DNA of 64,000 nucleotides from Methylotenera oryzisoli_B (lineage in GTDB: Bacteria; Pseudomonadota; Gammaproteobacteria; Burkholderiales; Methylophilaceae). The notes beneath the pieces were generated by a model. It was given only the letters and a program-made list of their open reading frames with translations, was not told where the DNA came from and did no database searches. Shown here piece after piece: positions 26,606-34,319 of this stretch (position 1 is the stretch's first letter; every line of letters starts with the position of its first letter). The stretch lies in assembly GCA_965613685.1 (NCBI GenBank), contig OZ277031.1:186001-250000 (forward strand). The letters run 5' to 3'. A program made the position numbers and the translations under genes.

Positions 26606-27669
26606 GTAAATTTTGGAGCGATGTGGTGCATAAGCTAACGCCTTATGTACCGGGCGAACAACCTAAACTGGATAATTTAGTAAAACTAAATACCAATGAA
26701 AATCCTTATGGCCCAAGCCCTAAGGTGTTGCAGGCGCTGAAGTTAGAAGCCTCTGAGTCTTTGCGCCTTTATCCGGATCCCAATTCGGATGCCTTGAAAG
26801 CAGCCATTGCCAGCACTTATCAATTGCAAAAAGAAAACGTTTTTGTTGGCAACGGCTCGGATGAGGTATTAGCGCATGTGTTTCAAGCACTGCTAAAGCA
26901 CAGTCGCCCCTTGTTGTTTCCAGACATCACTTACAGCTTTTACCCTGTTTATTGTGGTTTGTATGACATTGAGTACCAAACCGTGCCCTTATCGGATGAT
27001 TTTACGATTAGGGTAGAAGATTACGATCAGCCAAATGGCGGCATCGTATTGCCCAATCCCAATGCACCGACTGGTATCCCATTGCCCTTGGCCAAGATAG
27101 AGCAGTTGCTGCAAATGAATAAGCATTCAGTGGTCGTGGTGGACGAGGCTTACGTGGATTTTGGTACCGAGTCTGCGGTTGGCTTAATCCAGCATTACCC
27201 TAACTTATTGGTGGTGCATACCTTATCTAAAGCCCGATCTTTAGCAGGCCTACGCGTTGGCTATGCCTTGGGCTCAGCCGAGTTAATTGAGGCCTTGACT
27301 AGGGTGAAAGACAGTTTTAATTCTTACCCTGTAGACCGCTTTGCCTCAGCTGGTGCCATTGCGGCTATGCAAGATAGCGTCTATTTTCAAGACACTTGCC
27401 GTAAAGTGGTGGCTACCCGTGAGGCGCTGATGGCTGAATTAGCCAGTCTAGACTTTGAGGTCTTGCCATCCGGTGCTAACTTTATTTTTGCAAAACACCA
27501 GACTCTTGGCGGAGAAGAAATTACCGCTATGCTTAGGCAAAAAAACATTATTGTTCGCCATTTCAAAGCCCCCAGTCGCATTGCACCGTATTTGCGTATT
27601 ACCATAGGCACGGATGCGCAATCGGTTTTGTTAGTTAAGGCATTGCGGGAAATACTCAGTCAGCCTTGA
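26602..27669 (+). CDS. hisC: Histidinol-phosphate aminotransferase HisC
   Basis: PLP enzyme converting imidazole-acetol phosphate and glutamate to histidinol phosphate. The 355 residues have LNTNENPYGPSP, the Asp/Tyr pair VVVDEAYVDF and the PLP lysine in TLSKARSLAGLRVG. Last gene of the first his segment; a 223-base gap and hps follow. Confidence 0.96.
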   Translation: MSKFWSDVVHKLTPYVPGEQPKLDNLVKLNTNENPYGPSPKVLQALKLEASESLRLYPDPNSDALKAAIASTYQLQKENVFVGNGSDEVLAHVFQALLKHSRPLLFPDITYSFYPVYCGLYDIEYQTVPLSDDFTIRVEDYDQPNGGIVLPNPNAPTGIPLPLAKIEQLLQMNKHSVVVVDEAYVDFGTESAVGLIQHYPNLLVVHTLSKARSLAGLRVGYALGSAELIEALTRVKDSFNSYPVDRFASAGAIAAMQDSVYFQDTCRKVVATREALMAELASLDFEVLPSGANFIFAKHQTLGGEEITAMLRQKNIIVRHFKAPSRIAPYLRITIGTDAQSVLLVKALREILSQP

Positions 27670-27892
27670 TGTTGTTTGAATTGAGAAAAATCCTAAAAAA
27701 TAGGCTGTTTTTGCGGTAAAAACACCTGTAAAAAACGGAAAAAGTTCCTCGTTCGAAAAAAAATTCTTAATTCCACAATCGCGTCGTGTTAATATCGCGA
27801 AATGTGTGATTTCTGCACAATAAACTATTTAATTCGTATTTTTAATCATAAGTAAACGCACGTGGCGTTTATTTTTAGTTGGAGGATGTAGC
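27670..27892 (+). promoter_or_regulatory. hps leader with hairpin and U-run before the ribosome site
   Basis: AT-rich leader region. A 7-bp hairpin TAAACGC (27853-27859) / GCGTTTA (27865-27871), loop ACGTG, is followed by five Ts (27872-27876). A strong GGAGG (27881-27885) then lies seven bases before the hps ATG. The hairpin could be a weak terminator or attenuator, or a 5' mRNA stabiliser. A CCTA-AAAAA-TAGG dyad lies near 27700. I could not assign a clear sigma-70 promoter. Confidence 0.55.
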
Positions 27893-28699
27893 ATGGCACA
27901 AACCCAAATGGCATTAGATTCATTAGATTTCGACGGTACCGTCGCTTTAGCAACTAAAGTTGCCCCACATGTAGATATTTTAGAAATTGGTACACCATGC
28001 ATTAAGCATAACGGTATCAAATTACTTGAGGTGTTGCGTGCTAAATTCCCAAAAAACCAAATCTTAGTTGATTTGAAAACAATGGATGCTGGTTTCTACG
28101 AAGCCGAGCCATTCTACAAAGCCGGTGCAGACATTTGCACGGTATTGGGTACAGCGGACATCGGCACCATCAAAGGTGTAATCGATGTAGCCAACAAATA
28201 CGGCAAAAAAGCACAAGTTGACTTGATCAACGTGGCCGATAAAAAAGCACGCACTATCGAAGTGGCTAAATTAGGCGCACACATCATTGGCGTGCACACG
28301 GGTTTGGATCAACAAGCCGCGGGTCAAACACCGTTTAACGATTTGTCTATGGTGGCTGGTCTTAAATTAGGCGTTGAGATCTCAGTAGCGGGTGGCGTTA
28401 AAGCAACAACCACAAAACAAGTTAAAGATGCCGGCGCAACCATCATCGTTGCTGGTGCAGCTATCTACGGCGCTAAAGATCCAGCTGCTGCTGCTGCTGA
28501 AATTACAGCCATCGCTCACGGTGGTTCTGCCAGTGCTGGTGGTGTTAAAAAATTATTACCTTGGCTAATTGCTGCCGTTGTAGCGCTAGTGTTGCTTTCT
28601 GTGTTTAACAAAGCACCGGCACCAGCCGATGCACCTGCAGAAGTAGCACCAGCAGCAGAAGTGGCGCCAGCTGAAGCTGCACCTGCTGCGGCTCAATAA
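27893..28699 (+). CDS. hps: 3-hexulose-6-phosphate synthase with C-terminal membrane anchor
   Basis: Key enzyme of the ribulose monophosphate cycle: it condenses formaldehyde with ribulose 5-phosphate. Residues 1 to about 209 form the usual single-domain barrel of the OMP decarboxylase superfamily, with the D60-x-K62-x-x-D65 motif in VDLKTMDAG, IEIGTPCIKHNG-like ligand residues, IGVHTGLDQQAAGQTPF and ISVAGGVK. Known HPS proteins end near here. This one continues with a Gly/Ser linker, Lys219-Lys220, a hydrophobic helix (about 220-239) and a 29-residue tail of Ala, Pro, Glu and Asp. The charge pattern puts the barrel in the cytosol and the tail in the periplasm. Codon use is that of a highly expressed gene. 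The partner isomerase gene is not in this window. Confidence 0.95.
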   Translation: MAQTQMALDSLDFDGTVALATKVAPHVDILEIGTPCIKHNGIKLLEVLRAKFPKNQILVDLKTMDAGFYEAEPFYKAGADICTVLGTADIGTIKGVIDVANKYGKKAQVDLINVADKKARTIEVAKLGAHIIGVHTGLDQQAAGQTPFNDLSMVAGLKLGVEISVAGGVKATTTKQVKDAGATIIVAGAAIYGAKDPAAAAAEITAIAHGGSASAGGVKKLLPWLIAAVVALVLLSVFNKAPAPADAPAEVAPAAEVAPAEAAPAAAQ

Positions 28700-28777
28700 T
28701 TAACGTTTTTTCAAGCTAAGCCATGTGTTCATGCACGGTGTTTAGCAGTTGAGACGGTAATTAGCGTAAGCAAACTA

Positions 28778-28817
28778 AAAGCCTAGTTAAGATTATTCAT
28801 CTTGCTAGGCTTTTTTT
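28778..28817 (+). terminator. Intrinsic terminator after hps
   Basis: Stem AAAGCCTAG (28778-28786) / CTAGGCTTT (28805-28813), extended by inner AAGAT/ATCTT pairs, with a T-run to 28817. It isolates hps from hisB. Confidence 0.92.
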
Positions 28818-28954
28818 ATTGATGAGCCTATAGGGATAAAAGACTAGGGCTGAAAATGTTGTTCAGAGGGTGTGCGCAAAAGAACCAAGCGCAGCCGCTT
28901 TAGGTTAAAATAGCAAACATCCATTTTACGCATTCTTTTATTTAGTGACTTCCT

Positions 28955-29542
28955 ATGCGCACAGCTGAAGTAGTAAGAAATACATTGGAAACGCAAATCA
29001 CGGTTAACCTTAATTTAGACGGTACCGGCGTTTCAAAATTCGATACCGGAATAGGGTTTCTCGATCACATGCTCGATCAAATCGCGCGTCACGGCATGAT
29101 GGACATAGCCGTTAACGCAAAAGGCGATTTGCATATTGATGCGCACCATACGGTTGAAGACATAGGCATCACCCTAGGTATGGCTTTTACCAAAGCCTTG
29201 GGCGATAAAAAAGGCATACGCCGTTACGGCCATGCTTATGTGCCACTAGATGAAGCCTTATCCCGCGTGGTGCTGGATGTGTCTGGTCGTCCTGGCTTAA
29301 CGTTTTCTTGTGAATTTACCCGCGCTGCCGTTGGTGAATTTGACGTGGATTTGATACACGAATTCTTCCAAGGGTTTGTTAATCATGCCAACGTAACCAT
29401 GCACATAGACAATTTAAAAGGGCACAATGCCCATCATCAGGCCGAGACGATATTCAAAGCCTTTGGCCGTGCCTTGCGCATGGCCATTGAAATGGATGCG
29501 CGCATGCTAGGCATCCTGCCGTCTACCAAAGGCAGTTTGTAA
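28955..29542 (+). CDS. hisB: Imidazoleglycerol-phosphate dehydratase HisB
   Basis: Mn-dependent dehydratase (step six of the histidine pathway), monofunctional at 195 residues. Metal-binding repeats DAHHTVEDIGI and AHHQAETIFKA are clear, as is FDTGIGFLDHMLDQIARHG. First gene of the second his segment (hisB-H-A-F-I-E); it needs its own promoter because an hps terminator lies upstream. A TAAAAT-like -10 near 28907 is a weak candidate. Confidence 0.97.
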   Translation: MRTAEVVRNTLETQITVNLNLDGTGVSKFDTGIGFLDHMLDQIARHGMMDIAVNAKGDLHIDAHHTVEDIGITLGMAFTKALGDKKGIRRYGHAYVPLDEALSRVVLDVSGRPGLTFSCEFTRAAVGEFDVDLIHEFFQGFVNHANVTMHIDNLKGHNAHHQAETIFKAFGRALRMAIEMDARMLGILPSTKGSL

Positions 29543-29573
29543 GCTTTTTTGGCAGGGCCGTTCAGCTCGACGA

Positions 29574-30233
29574 ATGAAAAATACAGACATAGCAGTGGTT
29601 GATTACGGCATGGGCAATTTGCGCTCCGTGGCCAAGGCCTTGGAGCACGTTGCACCAGGCAAATCGGTTGTGATTAGCAGCAATCCGGATGAAATTGCCA
29701 GCGCCAATCGCGTGGTGTTTCCTGGTCAAGGCGCCATGCCCGATTGCATGCGTGAATTGGATGCGCGGGGTTTACGTGCTGCCGTTTTGGATGCTGCTAG
29801 CAACAAGCCATTTTTAGGTATATGCATAGGCTTGCAAATGCTATTCGAGCACTCTGAGGAGGGCGATGCCGCTGGCCTAGGTTTGTTCAAGGGGCAAGTA
29901 GTACGCTTCGCAACGGCCGACATGCATGATCGCCATGGTGAAAAATTAAAAGTGCCGCACATGGGCTGGAATCAGGTTTACCAAAGCCGTGATCAAGGCC
30001 TTGCTTCCCACGCCTTATGGCAAGGAATCGAAGATGGCGCACGATTTTATTACGTGCACAGTTATTATGTGCAGCCAGAAGAGCTGTCCTTAGTGGCCGG
30101 TTACAGTGAATACCCGAATTCATTCACTAGCGCTATCGCGAAAAACAATTTATTTGCCGTGCAGTTTCACCCAGAAAAAAGCGCTAGTGCCGGTTTGCAA
30201 ATGCTAAGCAATTTTGTAAACTGGTTACCGTAA
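29574..30233 (+). CDS. hisH: Imidazole glycerol phosphate synthase, glutaminase subunit HisH
   Basis: Class I glutamine amidotransferase that feeds ammonia to HisF. The 219 residues contain VDYGMGNLRSV, the nucleophile in GICIGLQMLFE, and the His-Glu of QFHPEKSASAGLQ. Confidence 0.96.
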   Translation: MKNTDIAVVDYGMGNLRSVAKALEHVAPGKSVVISSNPDEIASANRVVFPGQGAMPDCMRELDARGLRAAVLDAASNKPFLGICIGLQMLFEHSEEGDAAGLGLFKGQVVRFATADMHDRHGEKLKVPHMGWNQVYQSRDQGLASHALWQGIEDGARFYYVHSYYVQPEELSLVAGYSEYPNSFTSAIAKNNLFAVQFHPEKSASAGLQMLSNFVNWLP

Positions 30234-30273
30234 TACTGCAAATTAATAGACCAACCTTTAATTATTTTTTGAT

Positions 30274-31023
30274 ATGACTATGTTAATTATCCCTGCAATC
30301 GATCTTAAAGACGGCCACTGTGTGCGGCTTAAACAAGGTTTAATGGAAGAGTCCACGGTTTTTTCCGAGGATCCTGCTGCCATGGCTAAGCATTGGGTTG
30401 ATTGCGGTGGCAAGCGCTTGCATTTAGTGGATTTGAACGGCGCCTTCGCAGGTAAGCCGGTTAATGAAGAGGCCATACGCTCTATTGTCAGCGCAGTAGG
30501 GGGTGATATTCCTATTCAGCTAGGTGGTGGCATCCGGGATTTAGAAACCATAGAACGCTATTTAGACAATGGCATCGGCTACGTCATTATCGGTACGGCG
30601 GCGGTTAAAAATCCGGGCTTTTTGCACGAGGCCTGCGACGCTTTCCCTGGCCAAATTATAGTCGGCCTGGATGCAAAAGACGGCAAAGTGGCGGTAGACG
30701 GTTGGTCTAAATTGACCGGCCATGATGTTATCGACCTGGCCATGAAATTTGAAGATTACGGTGTCAATTCCATTGTTTACACCGACATCGGCCGAGATGG
30801 CATGCTGACCGGGGTCAATATTGAAGCCACGGTAGCGTTGGCGCAAGCGCTAAGCATTCCTGTTATTGCATCAGGCGGCGTGACCAATCTGGATGACGTG
30901 CGTCGTTTGTGCGCAGTGGCCGATGAGGGCATCATAGGCACCATCACCGGTCGTGCGATTTACGAAGGCAGTTTGGATTTTGCAGCCGCGCAAAAACTTG
31001 CGGATGAATTAAGTGCTCGCTAA
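30274..31023 (+). CDS. hisA: ProFAR isomerase HisA
   Basis: Beta-alpha barrel isomerase of the fourth histidine step. The 249 residues have the catalytic Asp in PAIDLKDGHCVRL and the second in YTDIGRDGMLTG. A start two codons later is also possible. Its end overlaps the hisF start by 11 bases. Confidence 0.96.
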   Translation: MTMLIIPAIDLKDGHCVRLKQGLMEESTVFSEDPAAMAKHWVDCGGKRLHLVDLNGAFAGKPVNEEAIRSIVSAVGGDIPIQLGGGIRDLETIERYLDNGIGYVIIGTAAVKNPGFLHEACDAFPGQIIVGLDAKDGKVAVDGWSKLTGHDVIDLAMKFEDYGVNSIVYTDIGRDGMLTGVNIEATVALAQALSIPVIASGGVTNLDDVRRLCAVADEGIIGTITGRAIYEGSLDFAAAQKLADELSAR

Positions 31024-31777
31024 ACGCATCATTCCTTGTTTGGATGTGACCGATGGTCGGGTAGTAAAAGGCGTTAATTTTCTGGAGCTAAGGGATGCCG
31101 GAGACCCAGTAGAAATTGCCAAGCGCTACGACGATCAAGGCGCAGACGAACTTACTTTTTTAGACATTACCGCCAGCTCCGATAACCGCGGATTGATTTT
31201 GCACATTATTGAGCAGGTTGCCAGCCAAGTGTTTATCCCTTTAACAGTAGGTGGTGGTGTGCGTGGGGTTGAAGACGTGCGACGCTTGCTTAATGCGGGA
31301 GCGGATAAGGTTAGCATTAACACCACGGCCGTGCTTAATCCACAGATGGTAGCGGATGCTGCCCAACGCTTTGGTTCGCAATGCATAGTGGTGGCGATTG
31401 ATGCCAAAAAAGTGGACAATCAGCCATTCGAGTGGGAAGTGTTTACCCACGGCGGGCGTAAGGCAACCGGCTTGGACGCCGTTAAGTGGGCTCAGCACAT
31501 GGCCAGCCTTGGTGCCGGTGAGCTTTTAATCACCAGCATGGACCGTGATGGTACAAAAATAGGCTTCAACAACCCCTTGAATAAAGCCATTTCAGACGCC
31601 GTTGAAGTGCCAATTATCGCCTCTGGCGGGGTGGGTAATTTGCAGCATTTGGTGGATGGCGTGAAACTGGGCGGTGCCGATGCCGTGCTGGCCGCCAGTA
31701 TTTTTCATTATGGGGAATACACCGTGAAGCAGGCTAAACAATACATGGCGCAACAAGGCATAGAAGTTAGGTTATGA
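31013..31777 (+). CDS. hisF: Imidazole glycerol phosphate synthase, cyclase subunit HisF
   Basis: Barrel partner of HisH, making imidazole glycerol phosphate and AICAR. The 254 residues start at a GTG inside the hisA end and contain PCLDVTDGRVVKGVNF and ITSMDRDGTKIGF with the two catalytic aspartates. Overlaps hisI by ATGA. Confidence 0.97.
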   Translation: MLAKRIIPCLDVTDGRVVKGVNFLELRDAGDPVEIAKRYDDQGADELTFLDITASSDNRGLILHIIEQVASQVFIPLTVGGGVRGVEDVRRLLNAGADKVSINTTAVLNPQMVADAAQRFGSQCIVVAIDAKKVDNQPFEWEVFTHGGRKATGLDAVKWAQHMASLGAGELLITSMDRDGTKIGFNNPLNKAISDAVEVPIIASGGVGNLQHLVDGVKLGGADAVLAASIFHYGEYTVKQAKQYMAQQGIEVRL

Positions 31778-32151
31778 CTTGGTTAGATGACATTCGCTGG
31801 GATGCCAATGGCTTGGTGCCGGTCATCGCACAAGAGCACCAAACAGGCCGCATACTCATGTTTGCCTGGATGAATCGTGAGGCCTTGCAATTGACCAGCG
31901 ATAGCAAGCAAGCAGTTTATTGGTCGCGCTCGCGTAACAAGTTATGGCATAAAGGTGAAGAATCGGGACATTTTCAACACGTGCATGAAATTCGCATAGA
32001 TTGCGATGAGGACGTGGTGTTGATTCAGGTTGAGCAGGTAGGCGGCATTGCCTGTCATACTGGCCGGCACAATTGTTTTTTTAAGAAATTAGATAAAGGT
32101 CAGTGGATAATTGATCAAGCAATGATTAAAGACCCCAAAGATATTTATTAG
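31774..32151 (+). CDS. hisI: Phosphoribosyl-AMP cyclohydrolase HisI
   Basis: Zinc enzyme opening the adenine ring of phosphoribosyl-AMP. The 125 residues have MFAWMNREAL, YWSRSRNKLWHKGEESG and the Cys-containing metal region ACHTGRHNCFF. Stand-alone, not fused with hisE. Confidence 0.96.
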   Translation: MTWLDDIRWDANGLVPVIAQEHQTGRILMFAWMNREALQLTSDSKQAVYWSRSRNKLWHKGEESGHFQHVHEIRIDCDEDVVLIQVEQVGGIACHTGRHNCFFKKLDKGQWIIDQAMIKDPKDIY

Positions 32152-32167
32152 GCCGAATGAGATAAAC

Positions 32168-32494
32168 ATGAACGATACATTAAACCGTTTGGCGCTATTG
32201 TTAGAGCAACGCAAAGACGCTGACCCACACACATCGTATGTGGCGAAACTGTATGCCAAAGGCATGGACAGTATCTTGAAAAAAGTCGGTGAAGAAGCCG
32301 CTGAAACCATCATTGCAGCGAAAAATCCCAACAAACAAGACTTAATATACGAAACAGCCGATTTGTGGTTTCACACCTTGGTGATGCTAGCGCACGCCGG
32401 ATTAAAACCAGATGACGTGTTGGCGGAATTGGCTAGGCGCGAAGGTTTGTCTGGTCTAGAAGAAAAAGCTTCCAGAGAAGAAAGTGCCAAGTAA
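32168..32494 (+). CDS. hisE: Phosphoribosyl-ATP pyrophosphatase HisE
   Basis: MazG-like pyrophosphohydrolase of the second histidine step. The 108 residues carry the acidic helix KKVGEEAAETIIAAKN and the later acid ETADLWFHTLVML. It starts 16 bases after hisI. Confidence 0.95.
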   Translation: MNDTLNRLALLLEQRKDADPHTSYVAKLYAKGMDSILKKVGEEAAETIIAAKNPNKQDLIYETADLWFHTLVMLAHAGLKPDDVLAELARREGLSGLEEKASREESAK

Positions 32495-32496
32495 AA

Positions 32497-32835
32497 ATGA
32501 GTGACAACTGCATATTTTGTAAAATTGTAAGTGGCGCAGTCCCCTCCACAAAAATATACGAAGACAACGATGTGATTGCCTTTAATGACATTAGGCCATC
32601 GGCTAGCGTACATTTTTTGATTGTGCCAAAATTACACATAGACAGCTTAGCCAGCTGTGAAAACGAACATCAGGCATTATTGGGTAAAATGCTATTGCTT
32701 GCGCCGAAATTAGCAAAACAGCAAGGTTTAGCAGGGTTCAAGACCCTAATAAATACCGGTGTAGAAGGTGGTCAAGAAGTGTTTCATATTCATGTGCATG
32801 TAATGGGCGGTGGCGATAAGTCACGCAATAACTAA
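32497..32835 (+). CDS. HIT family nucleotide hydrolase (HinT-like)
   Basis: Histidine-triad protein of 112 residues. The motif HIHVHVMGG is near the C-terminus, and CIFCKIVSG with two cysteines is at the N-terminus. HinT enzymes hydrolyse adenosine phosphoramidates such as acyl- or aminoacyl-AMP. It sits two bases after hisE and before tatA, a common arrangement in betaproteobacteria. Confidence 0.93.
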   Translation: MSDNCIFCKIVSGAVPSTKIYEDNDVIAFNDIRPSASVHFLIVPKLHIDSLASCENEHQALLGKMLLLAPKLAKQQGLAGFKTLINTGVEGGQEVFHIHVHVMGGGDKSRNN

Positions 32836-32859
32836 CTTTAATATTTTAGGAGTATCGTC

Positions 32860-33201
32860 ATGGGATCATTAAGCATTTGGCATTGGTTAATTGTATTGTT
32901 AATAGTGGTGCTGGTTTTTGGCACCAAGAAATTACGCAACATGGGCGGCGACGTTGGTGGCGCGGTTAAAGATTTTAAAGATGCGGTCAATGAAGGCAAA
33001 GCCGCTTTAGAAAAACCCGTTGCGGCAGCCGCTGTTTCGACAGCCAAACCTAAAGCAGCCGCCAAAAAACCAGCCGCGGTTAAAAAACCTGCAGTTGCCA
33101 AAAAACCGGCCGCCAAAAAACCAGCAGCGGTTAAAAAACCTGCAGTTGCTAAAAAGCCGGTCGCAGCAAAAAAACCCGCTGCTAAGAAACCAGCCGCGTA
33201 G
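32860..33201 (+). CDS. tatA: Sec-independent translocase TatA with repeat Lys-Ala-Pro tail
   Basis: Pore-forming subunit of the twin-arginine system, which exports folded proteins. Residues 1-50 are the normal TatA core: a short helix (SIWHWLIVLLIVVLVFG), the hinge GTKKLRNMGGDVGGAVKDFK and an amphipathic helix. From about residue 60 to 113 the protein is only Lys, Ala, Pro and Val, in repeats such as KKPAAVKKPAVA, strongly basic and unlike the short polar tails of E. coli TatA. TAGGAG precedes the start. Confidence 0.93.
   Translation: MGSLSIWHWLIVLLIVVLVFGTKKLRNMGGDVGGAVKDFKDAVNEGKAALEKPVAAAAVSTAKPKAAAKKPAAVKKPAVAKKPAAKKPAAVKKPAVAKKPVAAKKPAAKKPAA
33070..33171 (+). repeat. Two-copy 51-base tandem repeat inside tatA
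   Basis: Units 33070-33120 and 33121-33171 agree at about 44 of 51 bases and encode a 17-residue Lys/Ala/Pro/Val unit. The following bases continue as a degenerate partial copy. The length is in frame, so copy number could change without breaking the gene. Confidence 0.8.
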
Positions 33202-33223
33202 TAATTTTTCAATCTGATTTTAC

Positions 33224-33550
33224 GTGTTTGATGTTTCATTTTCTGAGCTACTGGTCATCGCATTTGTTGCGTTGATCGTCATAGGCCCAGAAAAATTGCC
33301 GAAAGTCGCGCGCACGCTTGGCGCGCTTGTCGGACGCATGCAGCGTTATCTGGCGGAAGTCAAAGAAGAAGTCAATCGCGAGGCGCGCTTTGAAGAATTG
33401 CAGCAATTGCAAAATGAAATAAAGCAAAGCAGCCATAAGGCCCAGTCCAAAGCGCAGCGTAAAGTCAGCGAGCTGACGCAAGAGCTTGATTTCCAAGCAT
33501 TGGATGCCTTAGAAACGGTTTCGGCAAAAGAGCCGTCAGCCAAAAGCTAA
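33224..33550 (+). CDS. tatB: Sec-independent translocase subunit TatB
   Basis: Tat receptor subunit that works with TatC in signal-peptide binding. The 108 residues start, from a GTG, with MFDVSFSELLVIAFVALIVI and GPEKLPKVARTLG, followed by a long amphipathic helix. Lies between tatA and tatC. Confidence 0.95.
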   Translation: MFDVSFSELLVIAFVALIVIGPEKLPKVARTLGALVGRMQRYLAEVKEEVNREARFEELQQLQNEIKQSSHKAQSKAQRKVSELTQELDFQALDALETVSAKEPSAKS

Positions 33551-33559
33551 CTTCACCCT

Positions 33560-34303
33560 GTGACCCCAACCGAAAATTTCATTAGCCATTTAGTTGAATT
33601 GCGTGACCGATTGTTGCGGACGCTGATTGGATTTGTATTGGTCTTGCTGATGCTGTTGCCGTTTGCCAATAAAATATACAGCTTATTAGCCGCCCCCTTG
33701 CTCGCACAATTACCCAGTGGCGGGCAGATGATAGCCACGGCGGTGACCACGCCCTTTTTTGTGCCCATGAAAGTTGCCATGATGGCGGCCTTCATTATTT
33801 CCCTGCCGCATACCATGTATCAGGCTTGGTCTTTCGTTGCGCCTGGATTGTATGCACATGAAAAAAAATTCATGGTGCCCATGATAGTGGCTAGCTGTTG
33901 TTTGTTTTTAATGGGCATGGCTTTCGCCTACTTCCTGGTGCTGCCAGTCATTTTTGGATTTATTATTAGCGCAGCCCCCGTTGGGGTGGCCGTCATGACC
34001 GATATAGCCAATTACCTGGACTTCGTGATCGGCCTGTTTTTTGCATTCGGTTTGGCGTTTCAAGTGCCTATTGCCGTTATTTTGGTGGTGTATTTTGGCT
34101 GGTTAGACGTGATCCAGTTGAAGGCCATGCGAGCTTATGTGGTGGTGGGGGCGTTCATCCTTGGGGCTATTTTTACCCCACCTGATGTGGTTTCGCAGTT
34201 TATGTTGGCGCTGCCCATTTGCATGCTCTACGAGCTGGGTATGTTATTGGCTGGTTTTATCACTAAAACAAAAAGTAGCGAGCCTGACTCGCTAGCCTTA
34301 TAG
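33560..34303 (+). CDS. tatC: Sec-independent translocase subunit TatC
   Basis: Polytopic receptor for twin-arginine signal peptides. The 247 residues have six membrane helices, with the N-terminal FISHLVELRDRLLRTLIGF and APGLYAHEKKFMVPM. The start is GTG. The 3' end lies 8 bases from the convergent protease gene. Confidence 0.95.
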   Translation: MTPTENFISHLVELRDRLLRTLIGFVLVLLMLLPFANKIYSLLAAPLLAQLPSGGQMIATAVTTPFFVPMKVAMMAAFIISLPHTMYQAWSFVAPGLYAHEKKFMVPMIVASCCLFLMGMAFAYFLVLPVIFGFIISAAPVGVAVMTDIANYLDFVIGLFFAFGLAFQVPIAVILVVYFGWLDVIQLKAMRAYVVVGAFILGAIFTPPDVVSQFMLALPICMLYELGMLLAGFITKTKSSEPDSLAL

Positions 34304-34319
34304 GCCAGGCCTATTTTTT
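34300..34319. terminator. Compact convergent terminator overlapping gene ends
   Basis: Dyad ATAGGCC (34300-34306) / GGCCTAT (34308-34314) followed by Ts to 34319. It covers the tatC stop and the stop of the opposite protease gene. A second dyad TAGCGAG / CTCGCTA (34276-34294) lies in the tatC 3' codons. Confidence 0.65.

Noticed and set aside
32838..33239. Minus-strand frame with GFLAAGFLATAGF-type repeats
   Set aside because: It is the complement of the TatA repeat tail and not an independent protein.
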